Shown: piece by piece, positions 43,582 through 51,688 of the stretch | How positions within the stretch are numbered: position 1 is the first letter of the stretch | Layout: each line of letters begins with the position of its first letter | Assembly: GCA_963931575.1 (NCBI GenBank) | Contig: OZ007029.1 | Coordinates: 558,001 to 622,000, forward strand | Source of the DNA: Gastranaerophilus sp944325835 | GTDB taxonomy: Bacteria; Cyanobacteriota; Vampirovibrionia; Gastranaerophilales; Gastranaerophilaceae | Reading direction: 5' to 3' | Length of the DNA: 64,000 nucleotides | Program-made: the position numbers and the translations under genes | Notes under the pieces: model-generated | Database searches by the model: none | Told to the model about the DNA's origin: nothing | What the model saw: only the letters and a program-made list of their open reading frames with translations

Positions 43582-44475
43582 TTATTCGCCTTCGTTCTGG
43601 TAGCCGAAGTCTTTCAGGGCATTATCTTTTTTGCGCCAGTCTTTCTCAACCTTGACTTCAAGTGAGAGAAAGACTTTTTTATCAGCTATCTTTTCCAGTT
43701 CAAGACGTGCCTGCATGCCGATTTTTTTCAGCAGCGCCCCGCCTTTGCCGATAAGTATTCCTTTCTGGCTTTTTTGCTCGCAATATATTACCGCGTAGAT
43801 TTTATCAATATTTTCTTCTTCCTGGTATTCCGTCACTTTTACGGCAGTTGAATGCGGAATTTCATCCGAGGTGTTCAGGAGAATTTTCTCTCTGATAATT
43901 TCTTCTGTGATACTGCGCATGGTTTCTTCTGTTACGACTTCTTCGGGGTAAAGTAAATCGCCTTCCGGAAGATTTTTATATATGTTTTTTAAAAGGGTGT
44001 CAATATTTCTTCCGGTTTTTGCGGAAAGTCTGATTACCGGATAATTCTTTTCAAAAAGGGTTTTATAAGTGAGAAGGTTTTCTTCAATTTTGTTTAAATT
44101 TTTAGTCTTGTCGACCTTATTCATGACGATAAGAATTGGAATTTCTGTCTGTAAAACATTGTTCACAATCCATTTGTCGCCCTTGCCGGCAGGTTCGGAA
44201 CCGTCAACGAGAAAAATTATCAAATCCGCATCCGGAATGGCAAATTTTGCCTCATCCATTAAAAATTCGCCAAGTTTGTTGAGCGGCTTATGAATCCCTG
44301 GGGTGTCAATAAAAACAATTTGTCCTTCGGGCTGTGTCAAAATTCCCTTAATTCTTTTTCTGGTCGTCTGGGCTTTGTCGGTTGCGATAACTATCTTCTG
44401 CCCGAGAATTTTATTTAAAAGCGTCGATTTCCCGACGTTTGGTCTTCCTACTATTGCTACAAATCCACTTTTCAT
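43582..44475 (-). CDS. era: GTPase Era
   Basis: 297 residues. GTPase motifs GRPNVGKS (10-17), DTPGIHKP (about 57-64), MNKVDKTKN (about 119-127); the C-terminal KH domain has VIYCEQKSQKGILIGKGGALLKKIG. Binds the 3' end of 16S rRNA during 30S maturation. The extended -10 TGCTAAAAT ends six bases before the ATG; AGGGA touches the ATG and is too close to act as Shine-Dalgarno, so the transcript may be leaderless. Confidence 0.96.
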   Translation of the reverse strand: MKSGFVAIVGRPNVGKSTLLNKILGQKIVIATDKAQTTRKRIKGILTQPEGQIVFIDTPGIHKPLNKLGEFLMDEAKFAIPDADLIIFLVDGSEPAGKGDKWIVNNVLQTEIPILIVMNKVDKTKNLNKIEENLLTYKTLFEKNYPVIRLSAKTGRNIDTLLKNIYKNLPEGDLLYPEEVVTEETMRSITEEIIREKILLNTSDEIPHSTAVKVTEYQEEENIDKIYAVIYCEQKSQKGILIGKGGALLKKIGMQARLELEKIADKKVFLSLEVKVEKDWRKKDNALKDFGYQNEGE

Positions 44476-44573
44476 TCCCTGATTTTAGCACAAATATAAC
44501 ATTTTTTTACATAGTAGCAAAATTCTTTTTTCTCGGGTATTATATATATTATCTAATTAGGGAATTCTTAAAC

Positions 44574-46451
44574 ATGTTTATAAAATATCTTATCAGTGCA
44601 GTCGTATTTCTTTCTTTATTTGTGGCTAACGCTGCGTTTGCGCAGGGCGCTAATTCTATTTTGAGTACGTCTGTCAGAAAAACTTCTTCAAACGGCTTGA
44701 ATGTTACATTTTTCACTAAAGGTGAAAACGCGCAGGCTCCTATCGTTAAGGATAAGGGAAATAACCAGTATGTAATTTTGCTGCCGGATTTGACGGATTC
44801 TACGGGCGGACGTCCGGATTTCAGAACTGCGGCGGATCTCGTTGAAGAGGTTCATGTAAAAACTATTAATGAGGGCGCTGTTACATATACAAAAGTTACC
44901 CTGACAACTAAAAGGCCGGTTACTGTTAAGGCTGAAACCCGCAGGACAACGCAGAGTGTCGGAGAACTTGCCGGCGTAAGCGATATTGTTTCTAAAGTTA
45001 ATCTTATTAATCAGGATATTGCAGCGTCCAAAAATATTCAGCCTGTAAATACTGTAAATAATAGTAAGCAAACGGCAGTGGCACAGCCGGCTTTGCCTAA
45101 GATGAACAGTGTTCAGGATATCCTTAATAATAAAAATCTTATCGGACAGCAAAAACGTGAACCGGTAAAACCGGCCGTTGCAGTTACTCCTGCTCCTAAG
45201 GCAGATTCTCTGGCGGCACATGTTCCGTCAAATACCGGAGCAATTAAAAATAACACTAAAAAACTTCAAAATGAAAATATTAAACATATAAAAAATGAAG
45301 CGGTAAAAAATATTGATAAGGTTGAAAAAAATATTAAAACAGCCGAAGAACACAATATTCTGGTGAATGAAGAAGAACCGGAAGTTACGCTGCCACCGCT
45401 CAATAGTGAGGCAGAAAAGGCCGAAACAGTCAAAGAAATTGTGCCGGCAAAGAGTTTTGATTTCAGTAAAATAATTTCTTCACCGGTGTTGTTGATTTCA
45501 ATATTCCTGTTTGGGGCTTTAATAATAGCATTATTTATAATGAACAAGGTTAAAGCTGCCATAAAGGATACTGCTGAATTAAACGGTTCGTTCATTGAAC
45601 GTATGAATAACGCTGTTCCGTCTACAAAGAAAGATTATTCGGAAATCGCGCAAAATCAAAATTTGAACTGGCAGGAAAAATATGCTTCCTTCAAAGATGA
45701 AAAAGCACAGGAACAGAAGAAGGTTTTGGACACCCGTATCACCTCAGAGCCGGATGAAGATCTGGATATTGTTGAGGATTATGTTGAGCCGGAACCGGAT
45801 GCGGATATGGAAGTTGTTCCTTTGATGAAAGATACTCCGAATCCTTTTGCTTCAAATTATCAGGATGTACACAATTCTGCGGATGTAATTACGCAGTCAA
45901 TGAAGCGCAGCCTGACCGGCTTTGATGAGGAACGCAATCTGCATATTACCCGCAGAAATACAGGGTTGCAGCACAGACTTAAAGCTTTTGATTCAAATCC
46001 TGTTCTTGCGCGTAATATGAGCGAACTTCTGGATACTATTATTCAAATGGATGAAGAAAAAGGCGTTTCTCCGGCACCGCAGTCGGTACAGACAGCATCT
46101 GTTCCGCAGATTACACCGCGAACACCGGATGTAGCAAGGGAAGTTAAAGCCAATGCAACTTCACCTATAGAAACTATTCAAAAAGCGCCGGTTAAGAAGA
46201 AAATGAAAATAAAAGAAAGCCGCGCGATTGATGAAAACAGAGGTTTCTACCTTGTTGATATGGAAGATAAACTTGCGCTTATGGGCAGAGTTAACGACAA
46301 ATTCACTGTCCTGAAAAAGTTTGATGATAAAGAAAAGAAAACTTTGCAGGTAAGACGCGACAAAGATAATCTTTACATGGTAAGAACGGACGGTTTTAAA
46401 GCGCTTGTTGACGTTGAAGGTTCAAGAATGGGCGTTTTTGCTGAGCTTTAG
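44574..46451 (+). CDS. Secreted/membrane protein with AMIN-like N-terminal domain
   Basis: 625 residues from ATG 44574 (Shine-Dalgarno AGGGA); the longer frame from 44439 is rejected since it precedes a clear signal peptide (FIKYLISAVVFLSLFVANAAFA). Residues about 30-135 resemble an AMIN domain (VRKTSSNGLNVTFFTKGENA, QYVILLPDL), known for targeting to peptidoglycan or secretin complexes. A long disordered region follows, one membrane helix at about 300-320 (SPVLLISIFLFGALIIALFIM), and a charged C-terminal part ending in a small beta-rich domain (about 560-625). Could be part of a pilus or cell-wall assembly; unproven. Confidence 0.7.
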   Translation: MFIKYLISAVVFLSLFVANAAFAQGANSILSTSVRKTSSNGLNVTFFTKGENAQAPIVKDKGNNQYVILLPDLTDSTGGRPDFRTAADLVEEVHVKTINEGAVTYTKVTLTTKRPVTVKAETRRTTQSVGELAGVSDIVSKVNLINQDIAASKNIQPVNTVNNSKQTAVAQPALPKMNSVQDILNNKNLIGQQKREPVKPAVAVTPAPKADSLAAHVPSNTGAIKNNTKKLQNENIKHIKNEAVKNIDKVEKNIKTAEEHNILVNEEEPEVTLPPLNSEAEKAETVKEIVPAKSFDFSKIISSPVLLISIFLFGALIIALFIMNKVKAAIKDTAELNGSFIERMNNAVPSTKKDYSEIAQNQNLNWQEKYASFKDEKAQEQKKVLDTRITSEPDEDLDIVEDYVEPEPDADMEVVPLMKDTPNPFASNYQDVHNSADVITQSMKRSLTGFDEERNLHITRRNTGLQHRLKAFDSNPVLARNMSELLDTIIQMDEEKGVSPAPQSVQTASVPQITPRTPDVAREVKANATSPIETIQKAPVKKKMKIKESRAIDENRGFYLVDMEDKLALMGRVNDKFTVLKKFDDKEKKTLQVRRDKDNLYMVRTDGFKALVDVEGSRMGVFAEL

Positions 46452-46465
46452 GGTGTTAGATTAAG

Positions 46466-47557
46466 TTGAAGAAGTTTTTTTTAATAGCGCTGTGCCTGTT
46501 GCTTTTGTCAACCGGATGCACCAAAAAAAATGAGAGGGTTAAAATTCAGTTTGCGTCGTGGGGCTCTAAAACTGAGGTTGAAATAATTAAAGATGTTATC
46601 AAGGATTTTGAAACCTCACACCCTGATATAGAAGTTGAATTTTTGCATATCCCGCAAAATTATTTTCAAAAAATTCATCTCCTGTTTGCGTCAAACACCG
46701 AACCTGACGTTTTATTTTTGAATAATCTTTACTTACCTGTGTATGCGAACGCGGGAAAACTGTTAGAACTTTCGGCGCCGACGGGCATATATGATAAAAA
46801 AGTTCTGGAAGCGCTGAGCTGGCATGGTAGTCTTTATGCTGTGCCGCGAGATATTTCACTTTTAATTGTTTATTATAATAAGGATTTGTTTCGGAAATCC
46901 GGGGTGGCAGAGCCGCAAAACGGCTGGACTCAGGAGGAATTTCTGGCAAAAGCCTTGAAAATTAAAGAGAAAACCGGTATGTTCGGGATAAGCTTTGAGG
47001 ATGATCCGCTTTTTTATCTGCCGTATGTAATGAGTGAGGGCGGAAGCTTTTCTGAAATAAATTCGCCGCAAGCACAAAAAGCTTTGAATTTTTATGCAGA
47101 CTTGCGTAAGAAATATCACGTCGCGCCTAAGCGGGAAGAGAGCGCTTCTGCAACTATGGCGCAGATGTTTTTGCAGGGTAAAATAGCAATGCACCTTTCC
47201 GGCCGCTGGCTGACTCCAAAATATCTTGAGGAGGCGAAATTCGACTGGGGAACTGTTGTTTTCCCTGCCGGAGATGAGGGAAGCATTGTTCCGCTTGATG
47301 CTTCCGGCTGGGCTGTTTCAAAATCTTCAAAACATAAAGATGAAGCAATCGAGTTTGTGAATTATCTTTCTTCGCGTGAAGTAATTGAAAAATTTGCACA
47401 GACGGGGTTAATAGTTCCTGCGCTTACTGATGTGGATTTTCTAGGCGCAGCAGTGTATAAAGCTGCATTAAAAACTGCGAAACCAACCCCCGTGAGTGTT
47501 GATTATAATAAGGTTTTGGATGAACTGAAAGAGGAGCTGGAACCTTTGTTTAATTGA
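46466..47557 (+). CDS. Extracellular solute-binding lipoprotein, family 1
   Basis: 363 residues from TTG 46466. Lipoprotein signal with lipobox LSTGC (Cys near 18). Family 1 (MalE/UgpB-like) pattern: IQFASWGSKTEVEIIKDVIKDFETSHPDIEVEF, TEPDVLFLNNLYLPVYANAGKLLELS, GMFGISFE, WAVSKSSKHKDEAIEFVNYLSS. Would bind sugars in the periplasm for an ABC importer, but no permease or ATPase gene lies nearby. 14 bp after the AMIN-like gene, probably cotranscribed. Confidence 0.88.
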   Translation: MKKFFLIALCLLLLSTGCTKKNERVKIQFASWGSKTEVEIIKDVIKDFETSHPDIEVEFLHIPQNYFQKIHLLFASNTEPDVLFLNNLYLPVYANAGKLLELSAPTGIYDKKVLEALSWHGSLYAVPRDISLLIVYYNKDLFRKSGVAEPQNGWTQEEFLAKALKIKEKTGMFGISFEDDPLFYLPYVMSEGGSFSEINSPQAQKALNFYADLRKKYHVAPKREESASATMAQMFLQGKIAMHLSGRWLTPKYLEEAKFDWGTVVFPAGDEGSIVPLDASGWAVSKSSKHKDEAIEFVNYLSSREVIEKFAQTGLIVPALTDVDFLGAAVYKAALKTAKPTPVSVDYNKVLDELKEELEPLFN

Positions 47558-47594
47558 ACCACGTGGCATCCATATTTGGAACCGTGCTCCGGTC

Positions 47595-47623
47595 TTGACT
47601 AAATCCAAAACATGTTACATAAT
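47595..47623 (+). promoter_or_regulatory. Promoter of prepilin-like gene 3
   Basis: TTGACT (47595-47600), 17-bp spacer with CAAAACATGTTA, CATAAT (47618-47623). Identical over 29 bp to the gene 4 promoter. Confidence 0.8.
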
Positions 47624-47680
47624 AATTCTATAACATAAAAGAAAGGATAGAAAAGATGAAAAACAAGATTGTAATTACGT

Positions 47681-48976
47681 ATGCAGGGGGGGGGGGGGCC
47701 GGCTGAGCCGGTTCTATCTAAGCAATCCGTGCTTGCGGACGCCGTGAAAAGTAACGTGAAGGACGGAGCGCCGGCGCCGGTTCGCGTGAGCGAAACGGGC
47801 AGGGCGCGAAACTGGACGATGCCGCCGTTGCGACTGGAGCGTGAGTGTAAGGAGCACTCTGCCGAACAAAACGATTTATTATCGTTTTGTGAGAGGCGAA
47901 ATTCTGCAACGATTGATAATCGTTGCGTAGAATTTGACAGGCGGGAGTCGACTGAGTCGACAGCCATAATTGGCTTACGGGCTCTCGGACGACGTATAGC
48001 GTTTACAATGGCAGAGATTTTACTCTCCCTCACAATTATCGGCGTGGTGGCGGCGATAACGCTTCCGTCACTTACGGGCAACATTAACGAGCGTACGTGG
48101 AACACGCAGCGTAAAGCACTTTATGCAAGATTTAGTCAGGCAATTGCTCTTATGCCGGCATTAAACGGTTATGGTGTACTAAAAGAAGAAAGTTCCGCAG
48201 GCGCAAGTGATGCTGAAGATACCGCCGCCGAAACTTTTGTTACAAGTGGCTTATCCAGTGTTTTAAAAATTAATAACATTTGTGACAACGAACACCTTGA
48301 AGACTGCGGAATTGTATCAAAGATAACAACATTAGCAGGTTCTCAAATAGATTTTCCGGATACTATGGGAAATTTGAATTCGCTAATGGTTGGTACCCGT
48401 GCAACCTCAACTGAAAGTATAAGTATCCTTGATACAAAAGCCGCTGCGTTTGAAACACAAAACGGGGAAAGTATTGCAGTTTACTACAACCCTAATTGTG
48501 TAGGTGACCTGCAAAATTTAACCTGGGGCGGTAGTACCGGTTACTTTGGACAAACCCGAGTCTGCGCGAATTTCATTTATGATTTGAACGGAAATAAGGG
48601 GCCTAATACTGTTGGTAAGGATATTGGTTTTATGACGTTAATGTATCCAAGTGATCCAAAAATGGCCTCACCGTTTCCGACAATTTCTTCTTTAAATGGT
48701 TCGTATTCAATTTCAGGAAACAATTCCGGAATGAAGGCTTGTTCTAATTATGATAGTGATTATAGAGTCCCAAATCTTGAGGAGCTATATTCTATGTTTG
48801 TGAATAAAAATTTATTATCTTTATCCACATCGGCTTCACCGTATTTATCCTCTGTTTCGGTTACTCATAATGGTTTAGATGGCAAACTTGGGGTTAAGTT
48901 TAATAATGGTGAAGTAGATGATTACGGTATCTCTGGTCCGGGGACAAATCTTGCTGTCTGGTGCGTTAAAAGATAA
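47681..48976 (+). CDS. Prepilin-like protein 3 with Lcl-like C-terminal domain (phase-variable)
   Basis: Open from ATG 47681 (MQGGGG...) as assembled; the Shine-Dalgarno start ATG 47656 would be in frame with 12 or 15 G. A ~105-residue repeat-encoded leader precedes RRIA^FTMAEILLSLTII (Phe codon at 48002, Ala at -1, Glu+5). Family motifs: VLKINNIC, AAFETQNGES, CANFIYDLNGNKGPNTVGKDIG, RVPNLEELYSMF and terminal WCVKR. Such a long leader is far outside the usual 6-30 residues. Probably a phase-variable surface pilin or adhesin. Lies after an orphan solute-binding protein gene, with its own promoter. Confidence 0.85.
   Translation: MQGGGGPAEPVLSKQSVLADAVKSNVKDGAPAPVRVSETGRARNWTMPPLRLERECKEHSAEQNDLLSFCERRNSATIDNRCVEFDRRESTESTAIIGLRALGRRIAFTMAEILLSLTIIGVVAAITLPSLTGNINERTWNTQRKALYARFSQAIALMPALNGYGVLKEESSAGASDAEDTAAETFVTSGLSSVLKINNICDNEHLEDCGIVSKITTLAGSQIDFPDTMGNLNSLMVGTRATSTESISILDTKAAAFETQNGESIAVYYNPNCVGDLQNLTWGGSTGYFGQTRVCANFIYDLNGNKGPNTVGKDIGFMTLMYPSDPKMASPFPTISSLNGSYSISGNNSGMKACSNYDSDYRVPNLEELYSMFVNKNLLSLSTSASPYLSSVSVTHNGLDGKLGVKFNNGEVDDYGISGPGTNLAVWCVKR
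47686..47698 (+). repeat. Poly-G tract (G13), predicted phase-variation switch of prepilin-like gene 3
   Basis: Follows codon 10 of ATG 47656 (Shine-Dalgarno AAAGGA). With 13 G that frame stops at TGA 47704-47706. With 12 it enters the pilin frame: 30 nt before the tract, 303 nt from tract end to Phe+1, both multiples of three. An ATG at 47681, overlapping the tract edge, is in the pilin frame at 13 G but has no Shine-Dalgarno. Confidence 0.87.
47699..48001. repeat. Hairpin-mosaic leader of prepilin-like gene 3
   Basis: A chain of short inverted repeats: CCGGCTGAGCCGG, CCGGCGCCGG, TTCGCGTGAGCGAA, AACGATTTATTATCGTT, CAACGATTGATAATCGTTG, GTCGACTGAGTCGAC. Stop-free in the pilin frame for 101 codons. 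Nearly identical to the gene 4 leader at 58413-58760, where one extra hairpin module replaces TCTATC. Confidence 0.85.
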
Positions 48977-48997
48977 GACTTTGGAATATCAAAAAAC

Positions 48998-49026
48998 TTG
49001 AAATCTCGCCTTCTTTAATACATAAT
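48998..49026 (+). promoter_or_regulatory. Leaderless promoter of rsmI
   Basis: TTGAAA (48998-49003), 17-bp spacer, CATAAT (49021-49026), then seven bases to ATG 49034; no Shine-Dalgarno. Confidence 0.75.
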
Positions 49027-49033
49027 TTTTCCT

Positions 49034-49843
49034 ATGAAAGAATTTGATTTTTATATTGTGCCGACTCCTATCGGGAATCTCGGCGATATGACAGCAAGAG
49101 CGATTGATGTACTTAAAAAAGTTGATTTAATCGCCTGTGAGGACAGCCGCGTTACGCAAAAACTTCTTAATCATTTTGATATACGTACAAAATGCGTTTC
49201 TTATCATAAATTTAATGAGCGTGAACGAGTTGATTTTATTCTTGGTGAACTTAAATCCGGCAGGAAAGTTGCGCTGGTATCTGATGCAGGAACTCCGCTT
49301 TTCTGCGATCCGGGGGCTGTTTTAGTTAAGGAATTGAGAAAAAATAATATTTCTGTTACAGCTCTTGCCGGTGCGAATGCGCTTGCAACTTTTCTTTCCG
49401 AAGTTTCGCGAGGCGGTGAAGATTTTTATTTCGCGGGCTTTTTGCCAAAATCCCAATCTCAGATTGAGAATTTATTTAAAAAATATGCGGGCACGGATTT
49501 CGCATTTTACGAGTCGCCAAACCGCATTTTAAAAACTCTGGAAATTCTGAAAGGTGTTCGCTCAAGTGCAAAAGTTGCAATTGGTCGCGAACTTACAAAG
49601 GTTTTTGAAGAAATTATTGTGGATGATGCCGCCTCTGTTATCAAATACTTTGAAGAAAATGTTTTGAAAGGCGAAATTGTTGCGCTTGTTTTTCGTGACG
49701 AAAATTCTGCAGATATTGAACTTGACAACAAAATAGAAGCCTTAATTAAAAAAGGTTTTAAAGCCAGAGAAATTTCAATAATCCTTTCTGAGTTTTTTGG
49801 CGTTAATAAAAATGAAGTTTATAAACGAGTTTTGCAAATTTAG
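49034..49843 (+). CDS. rsmI: 16S rRNA (cytidine(1402)-2'-O)-methyltransferase
   Basis: 269 residues. VPTPIGNLGDMTARAIDVLKKVDLIACEDSRVT near 9-41 is the RsmI signature; VSDAGTPLFCDPGAVLV near 83-99; YESPNRILKTLEIL near 160-173. Methylates the ribose of C1402 in 16S rRNA with SAM at the decoding centre. The short C-terminal HTH-like tail (KAREISIILSEFFGVNKNEVYKRVL) is usual. Probably translated from a leaderless mRNA. Confidence 0.96.
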   Translation: MKEFDFYIVPTPIGNLGDMTARAIDVLKKVDLIACEDSRVTQKLLNHFDIRTKCVSYHKFNERERVDFILGELKSGRKVALVSDAGTPLFCDPGAVLVKELRKNNISVTALAGANALATFLSEVSRGGEDFYFAGFLPKSQSQIENLFKKYAGTDFAFYESPNRILKTLEILKGVRSSAKVAIGRELTKVFEEIIVDDAASVIKYFEENVLKGEIVALVFRDENSADIELDNKIEALIKKGFKAREISIILSEFFGVNKNEVYKRVLQI

Positions 49844-49885
49844 TATTTTTAGTGTATAATTTCCGTAGAACTTAAGGAGAGAAAA

Positions 49886-50725
49886 ATGGGATATAAGATT
49901 TTATCAAAAAAGGAAATTTGTCCGAATCAGTATGAAATTACGATTGATGCACCATATATTGTAAGAAACGCTAAAGCCGGCCAGTTTATTATTTTCCGTG
50001 CCGGAGAAGATGATGAGAGAGTTCCTCTGACTATCGCGGATGTTAACAAAGAAAAAGGTGAATTAACGCTGGTCTTTATGGCGGTTGGTTATTCCACGAA
50101 AAAACTGGCTATGCTTAACGTTGGGGATGAAATCGCAGATATCGTCGGACCCCTTGGACAGCCAACCCATATTAAAAAGTATGGAACAGTGGTTTGTTTA
50201 GCGGGAGGTTACGGTGCGGCACCATGTTATTTGATTGCTAAAGCTTTCAAAGAAGCAGGTAATAAAGTTTATATGATTATGGGTGCCAGAAATAAGGATT
50301 TAATTTTCTGGGCTGATAAAATGAAAGATGCCTGCACTGAATTGTTTATCACAACAGATGACGGTTCATTAGGCGAAAAGGGCTTTGTAACCCAGGTTCT
50401 GGAAAGAATTATGGGGCAGGAAAAAGTTGATTATGCAATCGCAGTTGGTCCTATGCCTATGATGAGAGCGGTTGCAGAATTGACCAGAGGCAAGGGAATT
50501 TATACTGAAGCAAGTATGAACCCGATTATGGTTGACGGTACCGGTATGTGCGGAGCCTGCCGTGTAACTGTTGGCGGAGAGGTTAAGTTTGCTTGTGTTG
50601 ACGGCCCTGATTTCGATGCCCACAAGATTGATTTTGACGAGGTTATAAACAGAACTAAAATTTATAAAGATCAGGAACGTAAACGCAGTGAGAATTGTAA
50701 CTTACTGAAAATGGCGGTAAAATAG
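49886..50725 (+). CDS. NfnA/SudB-like ferredoxin-NADP+ reductase subunit (PyrK-type FAD/[2Fe-2S])
   Basis: 279 residues. FAD-binding beta barrel (VPLTIADVNKEKGELTLVF), NAD(P) domain (CLAGGYGAAPCYLIAKAF near 109-126) and the C-terminal [2Fe-2S] cluster DGTGMCGACRVTVGG ... KFACVDGP near 222-246. Usually paired with a glutamate-synthase-like NfnB/SudA subunit for flavin-based bifurcation; that partner is missing here. Instead it heads a run with a four-Cys protein and etfB-etfA, so it may pass electrons between NAD(P)H, ferredoxin and ETF (inference). Shine-Dalgarno AAGGAGAG. Confidence 0.88.
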   Translation: MGYKILSKKEICPNQYEITIDAPYIVRNAKAGQFIIFRAGEDDERVPLTIADVNKEKGELTLVFMAVGYSTKKLAMLNVGDEIADIVGPLGQPTHIKKYGTVVCLAGGYGAAPCYLIAKAFKEAGNKVYMIMGARNKDLIFWADKMKDACTELFITTDDGSLGEKGFVTQVLERIMGQEKVDYAIAVGPMPMMRAVAELTRGKGIYTEASMNPIMVDGTGMCGACRVTVGGEVKFACVDGPDFDAHKIDFDEVINRTKIYKDQERKRSENCNLLKMAVK

Positions 50726-50734
50726 GAGAAAAAG

Positions 50735-50914
50735 ATGGCAGACCCTAAAAAAAGAGTAATGTTTTGTCCGTTGATGAGCGTTGGCTCGAATGTAGATATG
50801 GTTTGTATCGAAGATAGATGCGCATGGTATTTGCCGTCAGTAAAAAAATGTTCTGTCTATATGACAGCATACAATGCGTTATTAGACGTTACAGCTAAAC
50901 AAAAGAAAAGGTAA
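50735..50914 (+). CDS. Small four-cysteine protein
   Basis: 59 residues, MADPKKRVMFCPLMSVGSNV... to ...TAKQKKR. Shine-Dalgarno TAGGAG six to eight bases before ATG; 9 bp after the NfnA-like stop and 3 bp before the GTG of etfB, so clearly in the operon. Cys at 11, 24, 29 and 39 could bind zinc or an Fe-S cluster. No family recognised. Too short for usual gene cut-offs. Confidence 0.75.
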   Translation: MADPKKRVMFCPLMSVGSNVDMVCIEDRCAWYLPSVKKCSVYMTAYNALLDVTAKQKKR

Positions 50915-50917
50915 TTC

Positions 50918-51688
50918 GTGAAAATCGTTGTTTGTATAAAACAGGTTCCGGATACCACGGATATTAAGTGGACGGAAAATAACACTATTCAGCGCGAAGG
51001 CGTCGAAAGTGTGATGAACCCGTACGATGTCTGGGCGCTGGAGGCTGCTTTGTCAATCAGAAAAAAACGAAGAAATGTTTTTGTAACGGCTTTGTCTATG
51101 GGGCCTAATCAGGCTGTTTCCATGCTGAAAAAAACGGTTTCACTCGGGGCGGATAATGCAATTTTGATTAGCGACAAAAAGTTCGCCGGTGCAGATACGT
51201 ATGCGACCGGCAAAACTATTGCAAAAGCAATTGCTGAAAAGCTTGCGGGTACTGATTTAGTGATTTGCGGGCAGTTTGCGGTTGACGGCGACACCGCACA
51301 AACAGGACCGAGTATTGCAAGTCAATTGGGCTTGCCGCAGGTAACTTTTGTCCGCGAAATTAAAGAAATTAGTGATGATTATATTGTCGTGGAGCGCGAA
51401 GTCGAAAACGGACGCGAGATTGTAGAAGTTCAATTGCCGGCGCTTATCTGTATGCTTCAATCTGACGCTGAACCGACACGGGCCAAAGTCGCGGGTATTA
51501 TAAAAGCTCAAAATTTTGAGGTTAAACAGTACGGGCATGAAGACTTAAACCTTCCGCCGGAGGAAATCGGTATTAAAGGCTCTCCGACTTATGTAAGCAG
51601 GGCTTTTCGTCCCGAAAAACGGCAGGAGTGCGTGATTGTTGACTCTGTTGAAGATTTGGCAAAAGCGATTGGCGGTGAGAATGGCTAG
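50918..51688 (+). CDS. etfB: Electron transfer flavoprotein subunit beta
   Basis: 256 residues, GTG start. MKIVVCIKQVPDTTDIKW, NPYDVWALEAAL near 34-45, ADTYATGKTIAKAIA near 90-104, CGQFAVDGDTAQTGPSIASQLGLP near 115-138. The DGDTAQTGP motif is that of anaerobic, possibly bifurcating ETFs. Carries electrons from dehydrogenases; forms a heterodimer with EtfA, whose gene overlaps it by 8 bp. Confidence 0.95.
   Translation: MKIVVCIKQVPDTTDIKWTENNTIQREGVESVMNPYDVWALEAALSIRKKRRNVFVTALSMGPNQAVSMLKKTVSLGADNAILISDKKFAGADTYATGKTIAKAIAEKLAGTDLVICGQFAVDGDTAQTGPSIASQLGLPQVTFVREIKEISDDYIVVEREVENGREIVEVQLPALICMLQSDAEPTRAKVAGIIKAQNFEVKQYGHEDLNLPPEEIGIKGSPTYVSRAFRPEKRQECVIVDSVEDLAKAIGGENG

Noticed and set aside
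47656..47706. Treating the internal ATG (MQGGGG) as the real start, making 13 G the ON state
   Set aside because: It fits genes 3 and 5 but lacks a Shine-Dalgarno, and gene 1 has ATA-GCA at the corresponding place. Kept only as an alternative.
47599..48105. Antisense ORF of 168 codons over prepilin-like gene 3 and its relative at 58292-58864
   Set aside because: Mirror of the hairpin leader and conserved pilin helix; palindromic DNA keeps both strands open. No ribosome site or family match.
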